NCBI GenBank assembly: GCA_016188825.1
Contig: JACPHA010000012.1
Location: 1-56,680, forward strand
DNA from: Candidatus Pacearchaeota archaeon
GTDB lineage: Archaea > Nanobdellota > Nanobdellia > Pacearchaeales > GW2011-AR1
Reading direction: 5' to 3'
DNA: 56,680 nt
Part shown: in pieces, positions 1 through 6,072 of the stretch
How the letters are laid out: every line of letters begins with the position of its first letter
Numbering within the stretch: position 1 is the stretch's first letter
Notes under the pieces: generated by a model
What the model was told of the DNA's origin: nothing
What the model saw: only the letters and a program-made list of their open reading frames with translations
The model's database searches: none
Translations under genes and position numbers: made by a program

Positions 1-95
1 ACACTTATCTTGGCAACTTTTCTTGCCTGATAAACTGTTTTTCCATCAGCAAGCTTCTTCAAAGTATCTGTAAGCTTTGCTTGTGTCAATTTCAT
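1..95 (-). CDS. IS481-like transposase, N-terminal fragment (cut by window edge)
   Basis: Thirty-one codons are visible from the ATG at 95. They encode a helical start MKLTQAKLTDTLKKL followed by GKTVYQARKVAKIS, which looks like the first helix of a helix-turn-helix. The same opening (MKLT....L...L..L..GKTVYQ) precedes the degraded transposase at 43614-44392, whose catalytic domain carries D, D and E motifs. The rest of the gene lies outside the window. The family call rests on that internal relative. Confidence 0.75.
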   Translation of the reverse strand, partial: MKLTQAKLTDTLKKLADGKTVYQARKVAKIS

Positions 96-141
96 AGGAT
101 CAATTATATTGTCCTTATGAAATAATTTCGGGATAACACAA
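1..141 (-). mobile_element. Terminus of an IS481-like element (left window end)
   Basis: These 141 bases are the exact reverse complement of 56540-56680. Read on the minus strand, they begin TTGTGTTATCCCGAAATT, have a start codon about 45 bases in, and run into a transposase gene cut by the window edge. The internal element at 43573-44438 begins with a related terminus (TTGTGTTATAAG), which supports calling this the end of an insertion sequence. Identity stops at base 142, so that is the likely element boundary. Confidence 0.85.
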
Positions 142-160
142 AGAAACAGACCAACAGAAT

Positions 161-170
161 ATTTATATAT
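161..170 (+). promoter_or_regulatory. TATA box for the HicB-like gene
   Basis: The AT-rich box ATTTATATAT ends 20 bases before the ATG at 191. That is the spacing expected for an archaeal promoter giving a leaderless or near-leaderless transcript. It starts 20 bases outside the IS boundary at 141, so the promoter is not supplied by the element. Confidence 0.5.
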
Positions 171-190
171 CGCTTAGTTATATTAATTAC

Positions 191-421
191 ATGGAAAGAG
201 AAATATCTTTTTCAGCTGTTTTGCATGAGGAAGAATTAGATGGAAAGACAGTTTTTGTAGCTTATTGCGTTGAGTTAGGTGTTAGTGATTTCGGAGATAG
301 TATTGATGAATCTTTAAGCAACTTGAAGAAGGGCATTTCTCTTTTATTGGAAGAAACTCCAGGAAAGGAAACATTGTTAAGAAAAAAAGAGCCGGTTCTT
401 GTCACGAGAGTAGTTCTCTGA
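191..421 (+). CDS. HicB-like antitoxin domain protein
   Basis: A 76-aa protein with the compact HicB fold pattern: an N-terminal strand (EISFSAVLHEE), the VFVAYCVELGV segment matching the usual yVAyvPELpG stretch, then DSIDESLSNLKKGISLLLEE, the typical helix. HicB proteins mask HicA ribonucleases. No DNA-binding tail is present, so this is the short form. It converges on the HicA-like gene and overlaps its 3' end by 20 bases, whereas known hicAB pairs are co-directional. Pairing is inferred from adjacency. Confidence 0.7.
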   Translation: MEREISFSAVLHEEELDGKTVFVAYCVELGVSDFGDSIDESLSNLKKGISLLLEETPGKETLLRKKEPVLVTRVVL

Positions 422-611
422 AGTCAACTTCAGATTGTTTTTCTATACTCTTTAAAGTTCCAATCGGCATTATGTCGCGATGCACCGGAACAACAACCGT
501 TCTATCTCCCTTCCTTAAAATGACATGAGTTCCAGATTGCCTCCTAATTTCAAAACCTTGTTTTTGGAGTATTCTCAATACCTCTTTTGATTTTATGTTC
601 TTCAGTTTCAT
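402..611 (-). CDS. HicA-like mRNA interferase (toxin)
   Basis: A 69-aa dsRBD-like protein typical of HicA/YcfA. It contains SKEVLRILQKQGFEIRRQSG, then THVILRKGD carrying the family's conserved catalytic His (residue 29), then VVVPVHRDIMPIGTLKSI. HicA toxins bind and cleave mRNA and are silenced by HicB. The length is normal and no catalytic residue seems lost. The gene lies tail to tail with the HicB-like gene at 191-421, so the two must come from separate promoters. A long hairpin array follows upstream of its start. Confidence 0.8.
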   Translation of the reverse strand: MKLKNIKSKEVLRILQKQGFEIRRQSGTHVILRKGDRTVVVPVHRDIMPIGTLKSIEKQSEVDFRELLS

Positions 612-646
612 TCATCACATTTAATTTAGGAAGTTCTTATATTTTT

Positions 647-742
647 TGCTATAGTCAACCAATTAAGTTCTTCAGTTTGTTTTTTATTGGTTGACTATAG
701 CAGAGTAACTAAGCAACCGAAAGATTTAGTTGGTCTGCTATA
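647..742. repeat. Two overlapping inverted repeats (alternative hairpins)
   Basis: A perfect 17-bp inverted repeat (647-663 with 686-702; TGCTATAGTCAACCAAT and its complement) shares its right arm with a second one (TATAGCAGA at 696-704 with TCTGCTATA at 734-742, plus an inner AACTAA/TTAGTT pair). Both hairpins cannot form at once. The region lies between the starts and ends of two minus-strand genes (612-824). Similar tandem hairpins ending in TGCTATA occur at 21721-21805 and 38999-39088. Confidence 0.75.
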
Positions 743-824
743 TTTGAAATTTCTGTAAAGACGGTCTTATCGCATATTTATCACTTTCTGGCTAACGAAA
801 TCTGTTTGCTAGCGGATAAATCGC

Positions 825-1133
825 TCACTCAAACCTAAACAAAAACTTATCCAGCTCAATTTTTCCATCAACAATCTCAATACATTCTTTTCTTAACATT
901 TCAATTTTCTTTTTTGTTCCAGATGCAAATCCGCCAACTTTTCCGTTTGCCTTTACCACTCTATGGCAAGGCACTTTAGGAGCATAAGGATTTTTATTCA
1001 TTGCATTTCCGACAGCCCTATAAGCTCTTGTTCCCAATGCCTCTCCAATTTCCTTGTATGTTGTGACTTTTCCTTTCGGAACCCTTCCCAAAATTTCATA
1101 ACATTTTTCATTGAACGATTTTTTGTTTTTCAT
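825..1133 (-). CDS. ogt: Methylated-DNA--protein-cysteine methyltransferase (MGMT/Ogt type)
   Basis: A 102-aa protein equal to the C-terminal active-site domain of O6-alkylguanine-DNA alkyltransferases. It removes alkyl groups from guanine O6 by irreversible transfer to its own cysteine. Visible motifs are the DNA-binding region GKVTTYKEIGEALGTRAYRA, the arginine finger, VGNAMNKNP, and the active site PCHRV with Cys at residue 56. The Cys separates it from alkyltransferase-like (ATL) proteins, which carry Trp there. The N-terminal domain of longer relatives is absent, as in many archaeal and ATL-size proteins. It appears monocistronic. Confidence 0.9.
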   Translation of the reverse strand: MKNKKSFNEKCYEILGRVPKGKVTTYKEIGEALGTRAYRAVGNAMNKNPYAPKVPCHRVVKANGKVGGFASGTKKKIEMLRKECIEIVDGKIELDKFLFRFE

Positions 1134-1150
1134 TATTTAAAAAGAAGACA

Positions 1151-1160
1151 AATATTTATA
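1151..1160 (+). promoter_or_regulatory. TATA box for the 63-aa gene
   Basis: AATATTTATA lies 24 bases before the ATG at 1184, the expected distance for leaderless archaeal transcription. It is in the 50-base gap upstream of the alkyltransferase start, so the two genes are divergent. Confidence 0.45.
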
Positions 1161-1183
1161 TAGGTTTAGTATTTGCCGATTAA

Positions 1184-1375
1184 ATGATAAAATATAAAGA
1201 AGTTTCAGAAGTAATAAATAAGTATTTTCCGAATTACAGGAAAGAGCTAATGGAAGAGGCAGAAAGACTTGAAACAATGTTAAAAGAAAGAAGAGAACAC
1301 GTTATTGGAGACAGAACAGTTGAGGAAATCAGAAACCGATTGAGTGGTATAAGAATGAAATTGGATTGCGAATGA
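1184..1375 (+). CDS. Small helical hypothetical protein (63 aa)
   Basis: Not recognised. The protein is charged and almost entirely helical (KELMEEAERLETMLKERREH, then VEEIRNRLSGIRMKLD), so a short coiled coil is likely. The start at 1184 fits a leaderless transcript from the TATA box at 1151-1160. It is divergent from the alkyltransferase gene. No signal peptide, membrane segment or Cys cluster is present. Confidence 0.55.
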   Translation: MIKYKEVSEVINKYFPNYRKELMEEAERLETMLKERREHVIGDRTVEEIRNRLSGIRMKLDCE

Positions 1376-1401
1376 AGCACCAATTTTCCTAATTTTTTAA
1401 T

Positions 1402-1740
1402 TTACAATAAATTCCCCGAGTACAATGTTCTTTTTCCGTCATAATAATATAAACTATAATGTCTGCACTCTAAATCTCCCCATGGCTCAATGGCCAGAAA
1501 TGTTCCATCCGAATTTATAAGTACATTAAAGTGCAGTTCATAATATCTCATTCCCAAATCGCCCTTTCTTCGAGGACTCTGTTTTGGATTTGATATCTTT
1601 CTAAATTCTTCTATAGTCTTGCCTACTAAAATATCTAAAGAAAATTCATGTGCGTCTCTTTCTTCATCTTCCATTTTTAGAATTATATTTTCCGCAGCAG
1701 TTATTTGCTCAATAATAAATTTATCAGTTAATTTAGCCAT
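1402..1740 (-). CDS. Hypothetical protein (112 aa)
   Basis: Not recognised. The N-terminal half is a charged helix (IIEQITAAENIILKMEDEER). The C-terminal half looks beta-rich, with many aromatics: LGMRYYELHFNVLINSDGTFLAIEPWGDLE, then HYSLYYYDGKRTLY. There is no membrane segment or metal motif. It ends 26 bases from the 3' end of the convergent 63-aa gene. Confidence 0.6.
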   Translation of the reverse strand: MAKLTDKFIIEQITAAENIILKMEDEERDAHEFSLDILVGKTIEEFRKISNPKQSPRRKGDLGMRYYELHFNVLINSDGTFLAIEPWGDLECRHYSLYYYDGKRTLYSGNLL

Positions 1741-1874
1741 GATGTGAATAAAACAATAGATGATATAAGCTTTATTGTAGGGACTTTATGTCGGATACTA
1801 TTATTCTTATATTAAAACTCTTAAGAACTTGTTTCTCACTATCTGTTTTCATAAAGATAAAAGAAAGATTATAT

Positions 1875-1942
1875 TGGTGATTAGTGGAAATCAGCACCAA
1901 CTTTTTAACTGATCACTAATAATAGCCCTTATAATTATAATA
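1875..1942 (+). repeat. 68-base copy of the terminal part of the MITE-like element
   Basis: These 68 bases, beginning TTGGTGATTAGTGG, are identical to the reverse complement of 41195-41262, the terminal third of the fuller element at 41064-41262. Beyond 1943 the similarity stops, so this is a truncated or solo end. Internal pairings (ATTAGTG/CACTAAT, TTGGTG/CACCAA) allow a hairpin. It sits between the 112-aa gene and HtpX. Confidence 0.8.
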
Positions 1943-1984
1943 TTAACTAATATATTAATTTTTCTTCCCTTTTATCTCAATTTC

Positions 1985-2887
1985 CTACATCATCTCCAAC
2001 CTTCTTATCCTTTCCTCTACCGGCGGATGCGTAGCAAACAAGCCAGTAATTTTTTTCTTGAAAGGATCTGAAATAAACAACGGCGCAACAGCCTTCGGAT
2101 ATCTTCTTTTATCTTGCTCTGAAATATGTTCTTGCCTTATTTTTACTAACGCATCCCTCAATCCTTTAGGATACCTTGTAAATTTAACAGCTGTTGCATC
2201 CGCAGTAAATTCTCTTTTCCTTGAAATCGCCAGAGAAACTAAATTTGCAGCAATCGGAGCAAAAATAGAAAAAACTACTGCCAAAATTAATAATATTGCC
2301 CCCCCTCTTTTATCGTCTCCATGCCCTCGCGAGAACCACAAGCTTCTTAAAAATACCTCGGCAACAATAGAAATCAATCCAACCAAAACAGCAACAATTG
2401 TCATGAACCTTATATCATAATTTGCAATGTGTCCTAATTCATGCGCAATAACCCCCTCTAATTCGTCTTTGTCAAGCTTTGCCAAAGTTCCTGTTGTAAC
2501 GCAAACAACAGCGTTTTCAGGATTTCTGCCAGTTGCAAAAGCATTTATTTGTTCTGATTCCATAACATAAACCTTCGGCACTGGTACTCCAGCAGCAATC
2601 GCAATTCCCTCGACAACATGATACAAGTTCCTATGCTTTTCCTTTGACGCAGGCTTTGCTCTAACTGAAGCAAGAGCAATCTTATCAGAATAATAATAAC
2701 TCGCCCAAATATAAATTAAAGAAAAAACACTAGCAAACATCATGACAACAAAAAAATAACTCGGATCAAAAGCAAGAGATATCAAAGCGCCGAGAATAAT
2801 AAAGAAAATAAAAATAATAACGATTAGTAAAAAAGATTTTATTTTATTTCTGACAATCTGGTCGTGAAAAGACATTCTTTCTTTCAT
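1985..2887 (-). CDS. htpX: HtpX-family membrane zinc metalloprotease
   Basis: A 300-aa M48B peptidase of membrane protein quality control, cleaving damaged membrane proteins. Seen in order: two N-terminal membrane segments (about 16-40 and 43-65), a cytoplasmic stretch, the zinc motif HELGH at 149-153 (in VIAHELGHIAN), two more membrane segments (about 161-180 and 196-220), and the third zinc ligand Glu226 in SRKREFTADAT. Length and layout match archaeal and bacterial HtpX. The ATG at 2887 gives a normal N-terminus. It is expressed alone, divergent from the 109-aa gene at 2959. Confidence 0.95.
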   Translation of the reverse strand: MKERMSFHDQIVRNKIKSFLLIVIIFIFFIILGALISLAFDPSYFFVVMMFASVFSLIYIWASYYYSDKIALASVRAKPASKEKHRNLYHVVEGIAIAAGVPVPKVYVMESEQINAFATGRNPENAVVCVTTGTLAKLDKDELEGVIAHELGHIANYDIRFMTIVAVLVGLISIVAEVFLRSLWFSRGHGDDKRGGAILLILAVVFSIFAPIAANLVSLAISRKREFTADATAVKFTRYPKGLRDALVKIRQEHISEQDKRRYPKAVAPLFISDPFKKKITGLFATHPPVEERIRRLEMM

Positions 2888-2958
2888 GACTTTAAAAGAA
2901 AAATTGAATATTTAAATTTAGTCTATATCTTTATAAATTATGATCATATTTTAAGGTT

Positions 2959-3288
2959 ATGTCATTAGGGGAGAAGATTAGAGAGTACATAGAAAGTCAG
3001 GGGTGTGGAGTTTATTTTATTGTCCTAAAAGACGAATATTTTTTTCATTTCAGCTATCAAAATAATAAAAGGTGTATTGTTGTCGGATATACTAAAAATT
3101 CGGAAAACCCTAAAGAACAAAGAATGATTTCCGGGATATTAAGAAGACCTAGCAGTATAAGAGAAGAGAGTTTTTCTTTGGAAATCATAGATAATTTTGA
3201 AGCAATAATTCCACATAATACGGTTTGGTCATGTGATAAAGCAAAAGAAATTTCTTTCACAGATTCAGGTTTAGAGAATCTGGTTTGA
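2959..3288 (+). CDS. Hypothetical protein (109 aa)
   Basis: Not recognised. It is a soluble, mixed alpha/beta protein with an initial helix (GEKIREYIESQ) then alternating strands (VYFIVLKDEYFFHFSY, KRCIVVGYT). It is divergent from htpX with 71 bases between starts, where AT-rich TATA-like sequence serves either direction. It ends 12 bases before the convergent 67-aa gene. Confidence 0.6.
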   Translation: MSLGEKIREYIESQGCGVYFIVLKDEYFFHFSYQNNKRCIVVGYTKNSENPKEQRMISGILRRPSSIREESFSLEIIDNFEAIIPHNTVWSCDKAKEISFTDSGLENLV

Positions 3289-3299
3289 AAAATAAAAAT

Positions 3300-3503
3300 T
3301 TATTCAACAAACTCCAGAGCATTATCTATTTCATTGAAAGTATCATCTGAAGTTTGTATGTTGACATATTCGGCTTCTGTTGGATTATCTATAACAATAA
3401 CTCCTCTACCTTCTCCGGCATCTTTCTTGCCCATGCTATAAACCACAATTCCGATTAACAAAATCGCAGCAATTATTACAATCCACATTATTTTCTTATC
3501 CAT
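3300..3503 (-). CDS. Single-pass membrane hypothetical protein (67 aa)
   Basis: Not recognised. One N-terminal membrane segment (IMWIVIIAAILLIGIVVYSM, residues 5-24) is followed by a short acidic outer tail rich in Asp, Glu and Asn. Its start codon follows the stop of the 222-aa secreted protein by one base, so the two are translationally coupled and probably act together at the membrane. Confidence 0.65.
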   Translation of the reverse strand: MDKKIMWIVIIAAILLIGIVVYSMGKKDAGEGRGVIVIDNPTEAEYVNIQTSDDTFNEIDNALEFVE

Positions 3504-3504
3504 T

Positions 3505-4173
3505 TTATTCTGTCGGTTTTACTTTTTCCCTCCACATTTGCTTTAATTCCTGAACCATTGTTCTTATCTCAGGCTTTCTCTTCCCTTCCAAAATCGCTTT
3601 CTTTATATCAATTATTTTTGCAACAATTTCTGCTCCCTCATCCGCTGTTAATTTACTCTGATTAACTTGCCTCTCAACTTTTTCTTCTAAATTATACAGC
3701 AAAGCAATCATATAATTCCTCGCTTTTTCTGGTCTGCCTTCAGGATTTTCCACGCTTAAATTTGCTCTTGTCAATCCAGAGGCTCTTTTAAAGCATTGAT
3801 CTTTTGCCCTGCCTTCTAGTTTATAACACGTTCTGATAGTATTATAAAAAGCAACACATCTTCCTCTTATTGTTTCATTCCTACATGCTTCAGGCACCGA
3901 ATCAGGCAAACTCTCCTCGCCTTGTATTAGCCTGCATCTTATTCTCTCTCTTGTTGTATTTAATGCCTCGCAATCCCTTGGCTGATAAACAAATCTACCT
4001 CCAGTTGTGCGATTTGTTGTGGTATTTGTATCATTGCTTGCAGTTCCAACATTTCTATCGTTGTTCGTGCTACTACTTGAACCACCCCCACCACTTCCGG
4101 CAGCATAAGCAAGAACTCCCGTCAATCCAATTAGAACAATAACTATAAGCAAGAACCTAATCTCTTTTCGCAT
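3505..4173 (-). CDS. Secreted or membrane-anchored hypothetical protein (222 aa)
   Basis: Not recognised. It has an N-terminal signal or anchor (FLLIVIVLIGLTGVLAYAAG), then a low-complexity Gly/Ser/Asn/Thr linker with many N-glycosylation sequons, then a Cys-containing helical region (Cys in RDCEAL, RIRCRL, EACRNE, RGRCVA, RTCYKL, DQCFKR) and a charged C-terminal helix. The start of the mature part, AAGSGGGG, matches the linker style of the 226-aa protein at 5275 and the 434-aa protein at 6073. It is first in an operon with the 67-aa membrane protein. Confidence 0.7.
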   Translation of the reverse strand: MRKEIRFLLIVIVLIGLTGVLAYAAGSGGGGSSSSTNNDRNVGTASNDTNTTTNRTTGGRFVYQPRDCEALNTTRERIRCRLIQGEESLPDSVPEACRNETIRGRCVAFYNTIRTCYKLEGRAKDQCFKRASGLTRANLSVENPEGRPEKARNYMIALLYNLEEKVERQVNQSKLTADEGAEIVAKIIDIKKAILEGKRKPEIRTMVQELKQMWREKVKPTE

Positions 4174-4277
4174 CCTTTTAATAACAAAAGAAGGTATTTA
4201 AATATTTCTTGCAGCTATTAAGCCTGCGGGTGATAGAATTACAAATACAGTTATTTTATTGTCTATAAATGCTAATC

Positions 4278-4316
4278 ATGGACAATTCGCCTGATTATAT
4301 CACATTTTTACGAATT
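4278..4316 (+). repeat. GGACAATTCGC element, copy 1
   Basis: About 39 bases nearly identical to 49007-49045: ATGGACAATTCGC, one variable base, TGATTATATCACATTT, then ACGAATT. In copy 2 the arms form a perfect 11-bp hairpin. Here the right arm has decayed to CGAATT, leaving a 6-bp core. It lies in the 299-base gap between the 222-aa gene and LemA. Confidence 0.65.
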
Positions 4317-4361
4317 TTTAGCTAATCCATAATTAACAAATTCTGTCGATTGATTGACAAC

Positions 4362-4429
4362 ATCAAAAAGTCCTTGTGTGTGTTTGGACTTTTGGACACC
4401 AAGAATTCTGACAATTAAATTCTTGACAT
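4362..4429 (+). repeat. 68-bp double-hairpin repeat, copy A
   Basis: Identical over 68 bases to 27229-27296 and 40326-40393. It contains two perfect 8-bp inverted repeats: AAAAGTCC/GGACTTTT around a TTGTGTGTGTTT loop, and CAAGAATT/AATTCTTG around CTGACAATTA. Each 3' arm is followed by GACA. All three copies are intergenic and on the same window strand. Confidence 0.9.
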
Positions 4430-4472
4430 AACAAGATTTATCACCTTTTAACTAAAAAAAGCTTCTTGCAGA

Positions 4473-5027
4473 TCAAAATTCAACCTTCGGAACAGCCCTT
4501 TCTTCTTGAGGAATTTTGAGCATAGGTTTTTCTTTCTTTGAATAAAGACCAGCAAAAAACGCTCCTGGAAAAGTCTCAACGCTATTGTTATAACTTAAGA
4601 TAGAATCATTATAAAACTGCCTCGCATATGCAATCTTGTCTTCAATCGCAGAAAGTTCTTCCTGCAAGTGCAGAAAGTTTTCATTAGCTTTTAAATTAGG
4701 ATAATTTTCTGCAAGCGCAAATATAGACTTCAAAGCAGTTTGCAATTCTGCTCCAGCCTCTACTTTTCTCTTAATATCCTTGGCAGACAACAAAGCTTTC
4801 CTAGCATCGGTAACATCTTTCATTATGGTTTTCTCATGTTTCATATAACCTTTAACAGAATTAATCAAATTCGGAACTAAATCAGCTCTTTTCTTTAACT
4901 GAACATCAATCTGCGAAAGTGAATTATCAATTCTGTTTTCCAAAACAACAAATCTATTGTAATAAAAAATAAACATGATTATAAAAATCACTGCCAGAGC
5001 AATTATCAGCCAAATCCACCATATCAT
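4473..5027 (-). CDS. lemA: LemA family protein
   Basis: A 184-aa protein of the LemA family, membrane-attached helical-bundle proteins of unclear function. It has one N-terminal membrane segment (IWLIIALAVIFIIMFIFYYN) followed by the family signature: NRFVVLENRIDNSLSQIDVQLKKRADLVPNL, a helix with NYPNLKANENF, and the terminal YNDSILSYNNSVETFPG. LemA genes often sit near HtpX-type proteases; here htpX is 1.6 kb away on the same strand. The protein is complete and of usual length. Confidence 0.93.
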   Translation of the reverse strand: MIWWIWLIIALAVIFIIMFIFYYNRFVVLENRIDNSLSQIDVQLKKRADLVPNLINSVKGYMKHEKTIMKDVTDARKALLSAKDIKRKVEAGAELQTALKSIFALAENYPNLKANENFLHLQEELSAIEDKIAYARQFYNDSILSYNNSVETFPGAFFAGLYSKKEKPMLKIPQEERAVPKVEF

Positions 5028-5075
5028 TCAATTATCTATTTTTTATATTTTTTAAAGCTTTGCAAAGAAAAAATC

Positions 5076-5097
5076 TATCCCGAAATTATTTCATAAG
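5076..5097. repeat. Solo IS481-like terminus fragment (22 bp)
   Basis: TATCCCGAAATTATTTCATA followed by AG is identical to 56546-56567, inside the terminal region of the IS at both window ends. Flanking sequence does not match the element, so this is either a scar of a lost copy or an isolated transposase-recognition sequence. It lies in the gap between divergent lemA and the 226-aa gene. Confidence 0.6.
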
Positions 5098-5274
5098 AAA
5101 TAACTTATTTATCTAAAAATATTAATTATTTTAACACGTTAATATAAAATAATTACTAAAGCCAATTAAGCAATTTTCAGATTTGCGGGCGCAAGATATC
5201 GTCGTAGCTTTGAAGTTGTAATGCCATCTCGCGATAAATTTATATATCTTCTTTCCTTCATTTATAAATAAAAA

Positions 5275-5955
5275 ATGGGGCAAAAAATAGTTCTCTCGTC
5301 GATATTGGCTATATTAGTCATCTTCGGCATTTTTATTGGCTCTCTTATTTTCTTGCAACAAAAACAGCTTTCAGCTCTTGCTGTTCTCGAAACCCAACAA
5401 GAACAAGCCCAAGGAGAGTCAGAAAAAGCAGCGAAAGTCTCTCCTCTCCAAATAAAAAATCCTGCAGTTTGTTCAGGCACGCAATGTAATCCAAAAAACA
5501 GCCAGCAGATATGCATCAATGGCCAATGGGCAAGTTGCCCGAGCGATCAAGTTTGTAATCTTGGAAACTGCGTAACTCCTAAAACAATTTTCCTCGCAGC
5601 AGGAAGTGGAGGAGGCGGGGGGGGAGGAGGCAGCAGCTCATCAAGTCCAGCATCCCCGGAAACTCCTGAAACAACAACTTCTCTGGGGGAAATCACCGGA
5701 GGCATGCCAGAGGAAATAAGCCTGGGAGAAAAGGCACTATTTACAATTAATTCAACAGAACACAGCGTGAAACTTCAGCAACTAACAGAAACCACAACTA
5801 TCGTTCAGGTTAAAAACGGCGATTCTTTCACAATTTCTCTCGGTGAGGAAAAATTAATGGACGACGATAACAACGGCCAGAATGATTTCTCTATTCAATT
5901 AAGATCAATAAATATTATACTTAACAAGGCCAAATTCATTATAACGCAATTATGA
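5275..5955 (+). CDS. Membrane-anchored surface protein with Cys-knot-like and Gly/Ser linker regions (226 aa)
   Basis: Not a named family. Residues 1-28 form a signal anchor (VLSSILAILVIFGIFIGSLI). About residues 60-100 contain six Cys in a compact loop (VCSGTQC, QICINGQWASC, QVCNLGNC). Then comes AAGSGGGGGGGGSSSSS. The last 80 residues are a beta-rich domain (STEHSVKLQQLTE, LGEEKLMDDDNNGQND, LRSINIILNKAKFIITQL) that matches the C-terminal domain of the 434-aa protein at 6073. The ORF is complete. The TATA-like TTTATATATC at about 5237 supports this start. Confidence 0.75.
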   Translation: MGQKIVLSSILAILVIFGIFIGSLIFLQQKQLSALAVLETQQEQAQGESEKAAKVSPLQIKNPAVCSGTQCNPKNSQQICINGQWASCPSDQVCNLGNCVTPKTIFLAAGSGGGGGGGGSSSSSPASPETPETTTSLGEITGGMPEEISLGEKALFTINSTEHSVKLQQLTETTTIVQVKNGDSFTISLGEEKLMDDDNNGQNDFSIQLRSINIILNKAKFIITQL

Positions 5956-6072
5956 ATTTTTTACGTTCCACAAAGTTTTTTTATTCCCTGTCAGTCGCCT
6001 GTTGAAATGCAAGGAAACGTATAGAAATCATTTTTGTATACCTTAAACAATCAAAATATTTCGAAACCTAAA

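Noticed and set aside
4362-4429. 68-bp repeat as a CRISPR repeat
   Set aside because: The three copies are 13-23 kb apart, not clustered, and no spacer-repeat array exists.
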